From positions 1 through 6,202 of the forward strand of contig PAMN02000019.1 in NCBI GenBank assembly GCA_002707335.2: a DNA stretch of 6,202 bases, in the 5' to 3' direction. Numbering within the stretch: position 1 is the stretch's first letter; every line of letters starts with the position of its first letter. The translations under genes were made by a program, and so were the position numbers. This DNA comes from Methanobacteriota archaeon. GTDB taxonomy: Archaea > Thermoplasmatota > Poseidoniia > Poseidoniales > Poseidoniaceae. A model generated the notes under the pieces. That model was not told the DNA's origin, made no database searches, and saw only the letters and a list, made by a program, of their open reading frames with translations. Of the stretch, positions 1-4,818 are shown one piece after another.

Positions 1-215
1 TCAGTTTCTTCTACGAATGAAACGCCACAATTTATGCATTTCAGGGCATCTGATGGTTGAATTGTACCACAAGCCCCACATTCCCCAAGAGAACTATCTG
101 AGACTTGTCCAAATACAGCGTTACAGTCTGGACATGATTGACTGTTCAGCGGTATAATCGACCCACAAGCCCCACATTCAGCCATTGGATTATCTTCCGT
201 GGTTTCATTTGTCAT
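1..215 (-). CDS. Tandem double zinc-ribbon protein, C-terminus beyond left edge
   Basis: The ATG at 215-213 opens a reading frame of 71 codons that runs off the left edge without a stop. After a short acidic lead (about residues 1-12) come two ribbon modules. Each has the spacing CX2C-X10-CX2C: Cys14, 17, 28 and 31, then Cys46, 49, 60 and 63. Each module begins ECGACG, and their starts are 32 residues apart. Eight regularly spaced cysteines in a 71-residue frame make a real protein very likely, presumably binding two Zn ions. Proteins with such ribbons bind nucleic acid or proteins, or sit at the end of larger membrane or regulatory proteins; which applies here cannot be told because the rest is missing. 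A GTGA four-mer at 224-221 is a weak ribosome binding site for this ATG. An in-frame ATG at 185-183 (Met11) is an alternative start that would keep both ribbons. The gene is divergent from the DUF835 gene. Function unknown. Confidence 0.75.
   Translation of the reverse strand, partial: MTNETTEDNPMAECGACGSIIPLNSQSCPDCNAVFGQVSDSSLGECGACGTIQPSDALKCINCGVSFVEET
67..179. repeat. Two copies of a 17-bp direct repeat inside the zinc-ribbon gene
   Basis: CCACAAGCCCCACATTC occurs exactly at 67-83 and again at 163-179, 96 bp (32 codons) apart and in the same reading frame. On the coding (minus) strand it encodes the ECGACG start of each zinc ribbon. Identity at third codon positions as well as at the protein level suggests that the module arose by a fairly recent tandem duplication, or is kept alike by gene conversion. 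The sequence between the copies is not obviously conserved. Confidence 0.8.
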
Positions 216-310
216 GCCTGTCACTAGTGGTTCGAATCTCTCAATGGATATAATTGTTCATGGACTAGGAGTTCATGGATGCACATATACGGGGTAATTG
301 GTGAGTTTCC
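216..310. promoter_or_regulatory. Divergent promoter region, zinc-ribbon and DUF835 genes
   Basis: This 95-bp gap separates two start codons that face away from each other. ATATAATT at 248-255 is TATA-like on both strands. For the minus-strand gene it lies 33-40 bp before the ATG, which would give a leader of about 10 nt. For the plus-strand gene it would give a leader of about 35 nt, enough to hold the GGTGA site. A second AT-rich block (ACATATAC, 283-290) lies closer to the plus-strand ATG. A direct repeat GTTCATGGA at 256-264 and 271-279, with a 15-bp period, lies between the presumed elements and could be a regulator site. The TATA calls are by eye and no transcription start is known. Confidence 0.35.
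300..304 (+). promoter_or_regulatory. Ribosome binding site of the DUF835 gene
   Basis: GGTGA ends 6 nt before the ATG at 311. It matches the core of the archaeal Shine-Dalgarno consensus GGAGGTGAT, and this supports the start at 311. Confidence 0.6.
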
Positions 311-1177
311 ATGGATAAAATAGAATCTGGGAAAATTTATGCGCTAAATTTAGTTTCTCAAAAGGTATTATTGGCATACATAGATACAATATCTTCAAGA
401 GATGTTTTCAATATTTCATTCATTTCTAGGCTTCCACACAGGAGAATGATTGAACACTTTGATCTTGAAAGAGTTGAATCATATTGGTTGACTAAGCAGC
501 AGGCAGAGGCAACAATTTACCCTGAAGTAGGTGAAGTATTTTCTACGTGTAAAAAAATAATAAATAATGACGTTGATTTACTTATTATTGAAGGTATTGA
601 ATGGCTAATATCATTGCATGGTTTTGATAATGTACACTCTATGGTTATGGATTTATATGACTTAGTTTACGGGAAAAAAGCGTCTATCATAGCCTCACTT
701 GCTAATGACGTCTTAGACGAGACTAACCTAAACCGGTGGAAACTTGCCACAACAGAATGGTCCATACCCAATCTAATTGAATCTGATGAAACATTAATCG
801 AAGAAGATGCGCCTATTATGAATGAAGTAGTACCAAGTGATGTTATTGAACATAAATCTTCTTCATTAGCATATCTTACACCGATTTTGAGAGAAGGATT
901 TTCCCATGAGACATTAAGAAAAAGGTCTCTACAATGGCGTAGAATGGGATTGGATGTATCAGAGTTAGATACTGCATTATTTTCGTCTGATGAAGACAAA
1001 TGCTATGATATCTACAAAAAAGTAGAGCAAAAAGTCAGAAGAGCAATCGAATTGGACAATAGATTGGATTTGTTGGAAGAACAAGGTTGGAAATCTGATG
1101 TGATAAAGTTACGATTTAGAATTCGTCAACTTACTGGATTCAATGAAGTGGAAAAAAGAATAGATGAAATCATCTAA
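311..1177 (+). CDS. DUF835 family protein with helical C-terminal tail
   Basis: The protein has 288 aa, within the 250-300 aa usual for DUF835 proteins, an archaeal family of unknown function. Residues about 8-148 show the family pattern in order: a FISRLP strand segment (37-42), a YWLT motif (58-61), a conserved IYPE (69-72), then DLLIIEGIEWLI (89-100). The last corresponds to the D-G-L-E-Y-L core of the family, here with Glu replacing the usual Asp before Gly. It is followed by the GF...V helix (104-108) and a hydrophobic strand at about 124-131. A linker rich in Asp and Glu (about 155-185) leads to a charged helical tail (about 186-288), which appears to hold two units with G-[LW]...V...L...EV/KVE spacing, as in coiled-coil regions of archaeal proteins. 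There is no signal peptide or membrane segment, so it is probably cytoplasmic. The ATG at 311 is supported by GGTGA 6 nt upstream. The end overlaps hutH tail-to-tail by 8 bp. Family assignment is firm; function is unknown, and a link to histidine use is not implied. Confidence 0.9.
   Translation: MDKIESGKIYALNLVSQKVLLAYIDTISSRDVFNISFISRLPHRRMIEHFDLERVESYWLTKQQAEATIYPEVGEVFSTCKKIINNDVDLLIIEGIEWLISLHGFDNVHSMVMDLYDLVYGKKASIIASLANDVLDETNLNRWKLATTEWSIPNLIESDETLIEEDAPIMNEVVPSDVIEHKSSSLAYLTPILREGFSHETLRKRSLQWRRMGLDVSELDTALFSSDEDKCYDIYKKVEQKVRRAIELDNRLDLLEEQGWKSDVIKLRFRIRQLTGFNEVEKRIDEII
1152..1157 (-). terminator. Candidate oligo-T terminator for the hutU-hutH unit
   Basis: On the minus strand a run of six T, within TTCTTTTTTCC, begins 13 nt after the hutH stop codon. 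Archaeal RNA polymerase commonly stops at short oligo-T runs without a hairpin, so this is a plausible end for the hut transcript. It lies within the 3' end of the oppositely oriented DUF835 gene, where it encodes a Glu-Lys-Arg stretch, so the run could simply reflect coding sequence. Confidence 0.35.
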
Positions 1178-2711
1178 TTATATCTCCACATTCAGCATTA
1201 ATTCTTGCTAGCCAGCGACCTTCAAATATTCCCTTGGCAACGATTTCAATTTCTTTGGAAAGACTTCTATCGCCTGACAGTCGAGGACATACCTTTCTTA
1301 CCAATTTCTTTAATGATTCAACATATTTTGAAGATTTCAAATCATTATATTCTAGTGCCTCGAGTGATATAATTAGTTCACAGGCTAATAACTTAGACAA
1401 TTTTTTTGTTGTTTCAAGAAGATTCCATGCTGCTGTAGAGCCCATTGATACATAGTCTTCTTGGCCACCGGATGTAGTAGTTGAGAAAGCAGATTTTGGC
1501 ATAGCATGACCATGCATCTCTGCTAATAGAGCTGCTGCTGTATAATGGACTATCATCATTCCAGATTCTAATCCAGAGTTTGTTGCTAAATATGCAGGTA
1601 GATCGCTTCTAACAGGGTCAACGACTTGGTCAATTCTCCGTTCACTGATACAGCCTAACTCGAACAGAGCATGTGACATATTGTCTGCGGTTAATCCGAG
1701 TATTTCTCCATGGAAGTTACCTTGGCTGACAACTTGTTCCTTCAAGGAAAGTGATGAATCTGGAAATACTAGTGGATTATCGGTAGCACTATTGATTTCT
1801 ATTTGAATCGTTTTTTCCAAAATTTTGTATTTTTCATAAACAGCACCGTGGACTTGCGGTATACATCGGAATGAATATGCATCTTGAACCTTAGAGCAAT
1901 TTGAATGATATTGCAATATTTCAGAACCTTTTAACAACTCAGTAATTCGTTTTGCTACGAGTTTTTGACCAGAATGTGGTCTTACTTCATGAACTCTTTT
2001 GTCCATTGGTTTTATTGAACATTCTCTAGCATCAATCGTAACACATGAGATTAAATCTGCCATAGGTAAAATATTCGATAAAGCAATTTGAGATTCTGCT
2101 ATAAAAGCACACATTTGGCTTGTTCCATTAATCAAAGATAAGCCGTCTTTTGCACCTAGTTTGACAGGAATCAAACCCTTTTCTTTCAGAATAGTATCTG
2201 TTGGCACATCTTCATTTTCAGTCCAAACATCTCCTTCTCCAATCAGAGAAAGAGCCATGTGAGATAACGGCGCAAGATCGCCTGAAGCACCTAAAGAGCC
2301 AATTCGCGGAACGATAGGTATTACATCGTGATTTAGGTAATCTATTATTTGTTTGATGACATTTAAGTGAATCCCAGAATTTCCTTTTATCAATGAATTA
2401 GCTCTGACACACATCATAGCTCTAGTTTCCGGTTTCGACATCTTTTGACCTACGGCACAAGCATGAGATCTGATGAGGTTTAGTTGGAGTTGAGACAAAT
2501 CAGATTCAGATATTGATTCTGATACTAACGAACCGAATCCAGTATTTATTCCATATACAGTTTGACCAGATTCAAGAATCCTATCGATTACATCTCTAGC
2601 AGAATTTATTTTGATAATAGAGTTAGATGCAATTTCAACTTTCGCCCCAACTGCTACTAATGAGATTTCATTTGTGGATAATGTTTCACCATCTAAGTAA
2701 ATTATAGTCAA
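1170..2711 (-). CDS. hutH: Histidine ammonia-lyase (EC 4.3.1.3)
   Basis: This cytosolic enzyme converts L-histidine to trans-urocanate and ammonia, the first step of histidine breakdown. At 513 aa it has the usual family length. GSLGASGDLAPLSH (138-151) carries the Ala142-Ser143-Gly144 triad that cyclises to the MIO electrophile, at the same numbering as the Pseudomonas putida enzyme. Other active-site residues are in place: Tyr53 in YGINTGFG, His83 in RSHA, Asn195 in INGTSQ, Tyr279 and Arg282 in DAYSFRCIPQ, Phe333 in GNFHGE and Glu418 in GQEDYVSMG. His83 argues against phenylalanine ammonia-lyase. The last motif has Tyr where bacterial enzymes mostly have His (QEDH). The start is TTG at 2711-2709: it directly follows the hutU stop, the LDGET N-terminus begins right after it as in relatives, the next Met is residue 90 or later, and a ribosome binding site overlaps the end of hutU. 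hutH is thus the downstream gene of a two-gene operon. Tyrosine ammonia-lyase is the main alternative but is made unlikely by hutU. Confidence 0.96.
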   Translation of the reverse strand: MTIIYLDGETLSTNEISLVAVGAKVEIASNSIIKINSARDVIDRILESGQTVYGINTGFGSLVSESISESDLSQLQLNLIRSHACAVGQKMSKPETRAMMCVRANSLIKGNSGIHLNVIKQIIDYLNHDVIPIVPRIGSLGASGDLAPLSHMALSLIGEGDVWTENEDVPTDTILKEKGLIPVKLGAKDGLSLINGTSQMCAFIAESQIALSNILPMADLISCVTIDARECSIKPMDKRVHEVRPHSGQKLVAKRITELLKGSEILQYHSNCSKVQDAYSFRCIPQVHGAVYEKYKILEKTIQIEINSATDNPLVFPDSSLSLKEQVVSQGNFHGEILGLTADNMSHALFELGCISERRIDQVVDPVRSDLPAYLATNSGLESGMMIVHYTAAALLAEMHGHAMPKSAFSTTTSGGQEDYVSMGSTAAWNLLETTKKLSKLLACELIISLEALEYNDLKSSKYVESLKKLVRKVCPRLSGDRSLSKEIEIVAKGIFEGRWLARINAECGDIIR

Positions 2712-4739
2712 TTAGATCCCCTCATAAATGCTATCCAACAAACTATCTTCAGCGATTTCCGGTATAGTGACGTGGAGTTTTGGGTTTAATTCCATTGCCC
2801 TTTTTATTGCTGATATTGCGCCTTGATTTCTAGCCCATGCTCTTCTTGATATGCCGTTGTTAACGTCCCAATCAAGCATCGATATTAGATTAGATTCACT
2901 TTGTGGAGAGCCATCAATTAACATGCCGAAACCTCCATTGATAACTTCGCCCCATCCAACTCCGCCTCCATTGTGTAAACTTACCCAAGTGGCTCCTCTG
3001 AATGAATCTCCTACAAAGTTTTGGACAGCCATATCCGCAGTAAACATTGAACCATCTCGAATATTTGCTGTTTCCCTGTATGGGGAGTCAGTTCCAGAAA
3101 CATCATGATGATCTCGCCCTAGGATTACTGGGCCAGATAATTCTCCAGTTGCAATGGCATCATTGAAAGCCTTCGCTATCTCAACTCTCCCTTGTGCATC
3201 CGCATACAAAATACGAGCTTGACTTCCAACAACAAGTTCATTCTGGTAGGCATCTTTAATCCAGCGTATGTTGTCTATCATTTGTTGTTTAATCGATTTA
3301 GGTGCATCTTTTGCCAATCTTTCCAAGACGTCGGCTGCAATATGATCTGTTTTAATCAAATCCTCTTCTTTTCCAGATGCACATACCCACCTAAATGGTC
3401 CGAACCCATAATCAAAACACATTGGACCCATTATATCTTCAACATAACTTGGATATTTGAAACCTAATCTGTCTTTTGTCATGACATCTGCTCCTGCTCT
3501 CGAAGCCTCTAACAGGAATGCATTACCATAGTCCCAGAAATACGTACCTTTAGCAACAAGGGAATTAACAGCATTTGCATGACGAATCAATGTATTTTTT
3601 ACTTCAGCTTTGAATTTTTCAGGATTAGCCGCTAGCATTTCTTTCCCTGATTTAAAATCCATAGTTACAGGGTAATATCCTCCTTGCCAAGGATTATGTA
3701 AACTGGTTTGGTCAGATAGTAGGTCTACAGAAACACCCCTTTCTACCAATCTTTCTAATAATTCAACTACATTTCCTACATGTCCTATAGATATCGCATT
3801 ACCTTCTCTTTGATTTTCTACCATTAGGTCAATTGCATGGTCTGTGGATTCAGCAATTACGCTCAGCCATCCTTGTGAATGCCGTTTCGATGCCGCATGG
3901 GGATTGATTTCACTTACTATGCAAGATGCACCTGCAATCACGGCGGCTTTTGCTTGTGCACCGCTCATACCCCCTAATCCTGAGGTAACGAATGTAATTC
4001 CGTTCAAATTATCCTCAGCACCAAGGTGCATCCGCGCAGCGTTCAGTATTGTCAATGTAGTGCCATGCACAATACCTTGTGGTCCAATATACATATACGA
4101 TCCAGCAGTCATTTGTCCGAATTGACTTACACCTAACGCATTCATACGGTCATAATCATCCTGTGTGGAATAATTTGGAATAACCATCCCATTAGTAACA
4201 ATAGCCCTAGGAGCATTATTGTTTGAAGGAAATATTCCCATTGGGTGTCCACTGTACATAACTAATGTTTGGTCATCTTCAATTTCACAAAGGTATTTCA
4301 TCGCAAGACGATATTGAGCCCAGTTTTGGAATACAGAACCATTTCCACCATATGTAACCAGTTGGTGAGGAAATTGAGCGATTTCTACATCAAGGTTGTT
4401 GTGAATCATTAGCATAATTGCTGCGGCTTGTTTGGATTTAGTTGGATAATCATCAATTGAATATGCTTTCATTGGGTATTCCGTTGGGCGAAATCTCATC
4501 ATCCAGATTCTACCATAGGTTTCTAATTCTTCGGCGAATTCCTTGGCTAAAATTTTGTGGTGTTCTTTTTTGAAATACCGCAATGCATTTTTTAGGGCTA
4601 ATTTTTTTTCTTGTTTAGATAGCACCTGCCGACGATTTGGTGCATTATCAACTGCTCTGGACAGCCCTGGATGGTCTGGTAAAATCCCAGGAATACCTTC
4701 GTTTATGTGTCTCCGCATTAAATCGACATCGGAGGCCAT
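2712..4739 (-). CDS. hutU: Urocanate hydratase, long type (EC 4.2.1.49)
   Basis: This enzyme adds water to urocanate to give 4-imidazolone-5-propionate, using tightly bound NAD+ as an electrophile; it acts in the cytosol directly after HutH. Visible motifs are YGGNG (130-134), MYSGHP (161-166), GQMTAGSYMYIGPQGIVHGT (208-227), the glycine-rich NAD-binding stretch VTSGLGGMSGAQAKAA (251-266), SDQTSLHNP (342-350), FWDYGNAFL (401-409), FGPFRWVCASG (446-456) with Cys453 matching the catalytic-site Cys410 of the Pseudomonas enzyme, RDHHDVSGTDSP (542-553) and LHNGGGVGWGEVINGGFG (588-605). The length is 675 aa against about 555 for the common bacterial form. The classical FQGLPARICW signature is replaced by VVGSQARILYAD (503-514), as in the long form that includes animal UROC1. 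The ATG at 4739 is chosen because the N-terminal extension aligns with that form; Met8 is an alternative. I see no ribosome binding site, so a leaderless or short-leader mRNA is possible. The gene is first in the operon with hutH. Confidence 0.97.
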   Translation of the reverse strand: MASDVDLMRRHINEGIPGILPDHPGLSRAVDNAPNRRQVLSKQEKKLALKNALRYFKKEHHKILAKEFAEELETYGRIWMMRFRPTEYPMKAYSIDDYPTKSKQAAAIMLMIHNNLDVEIAQFPHQLVTYGGNGSVFQNWAQYRLAMKYLCEIEDDQTLVMYSGHPMGIFPSNNNAPRAIVTNGMVIPNYSTQDDYDRMNALGVSQFGQMTAGSYMYIGPQGIVHGTTLTILNAARMHLGAEDNLNGITFVTSGLGGMSGAQAKAAVIAGASCIVSEINPHAASKRHSQGWLSVIAESTDHAIDLMVENQREGNAISIGHVGNVVELLERLVERGVSVDLLSDQTSLHNPWQGGYYPVTMDFKSGKEMLAANPEKFKAEVKNTLIRHANAVNSLVAKGTYFWDYGNAFLLEASRAGADVMTKDRLGFKYPSYVEDIMGPMCFDYGFGPFRWVCASGKEEDLIKTDHIAADVLERLAKDAPKSIKQQMIDNIRWIKDAYQNELVVGSQARILYADAQGRVEIAKAFNDAIATGELSGPVILGRDHHDVSGTDSPYRETANIRDGSMFTADMAVQNFVGDSFRGATWVSLHNGGGVGWGEVINGGFGMLIDGSPQSESNLISMLDWDVNNGISRRAWARNQGAISAIKRAMELNPKLHVTIPEIAEDSLLDSIYEGI
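2715..2723 (-). promoter_or_regulatory. hutH: Ribosome binding site of hutH, inside the hutU 3' end
   Basis: GAGGGGATC, read on the minus strand, matches the archaeal Shine-Dalgarno consensus GAGGTGATC at 8 of 9 bases and ends 3 nt before the TTG start codon. The GAGG core ends 8 nt before it. The site is built from the Glu-Gly-Ile codons that end HutU. It decides in favour of the TTG start and implies that ribosomes ending hutU can restart on hutH. Confidence 0.65.
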
Positions 4740-4818
4740 GTTTAAGCCAAAACAAACGAGTTTATTGTATCTTGTAAATAATCGTCAATTCTATTTGAAA
4801 TAAATTATTGGCACAACC
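4740..4818. promoter_or_regulatory. Divergent promoter region, hutU and S15 peptidase genes
   Basis: This 79-bp, very AT-rich gap lies between two outward-facing start codons. GTAAATAAT at 4774-4782 is TATA-like on both strands and would give leaders of roughly 13-15 nt for each gene. TTTATTGTAT at 4761-4770 would instead make hutU leaderless. A perfect small palindrome, TATTT-G-AAATA (4792-4802), lies 17 nt before the peptidase ATG and could be an operator, though in sequence this AT-rich it may be chance. I see no Shine-Dalgarno sequence before either start, unlike the other two starts in the window that can be judged. Element positions are by eye. Confidence 0.35.

Noticed and set aside
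222..229. CACTAGTG, a perfect 8-bp palindrome just before the zinc-ribbon start.
   Set aside because: An 8-bp palindrome is expected by chance about once every 256 positions, and nothing else supports an operator here.
230..239. GGTTCGAATC resembles a tRNA T-loop, suggesting a tRNA 3' end or an attachment-site remnant.
   Set aside because: The flanking bases form at best 3 of 5 T-stem pairs, counting G-T, and there is no acceptor, D or anticodon arm around it. The match is probably chance.
301..313. GTG at 301 as an earlier start for the DUF835 gene.
   Set aside because: It is out of frame with the ATG at 311, and its GTGA is better read as part of the ribosome binding site.
667..999. Minus-strand open frame of 110 codons antisense to the DUF835 gene.
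   Set aside because: It has no recognisable domain, lies wholly within a well-supported gene and has no ribosome binding site. It is a shadow frame.
1170..2711. Phenylalanine or tyrosine ammonia-lyase, or an aminomutase, instead of HutH.
   Set aside because: His83, the QED motif with Glu418, the normal HutH length and the directly coupled hutU gene all favour histidine as substrate.
2851..4125. Several plus-strand open frames of 85-93 codons (for example at 2851, 3192 and 3844) antisense to hutU.
   Set aside because: All lie within the highly conserved hutU coding sequence and their products look non-biological.
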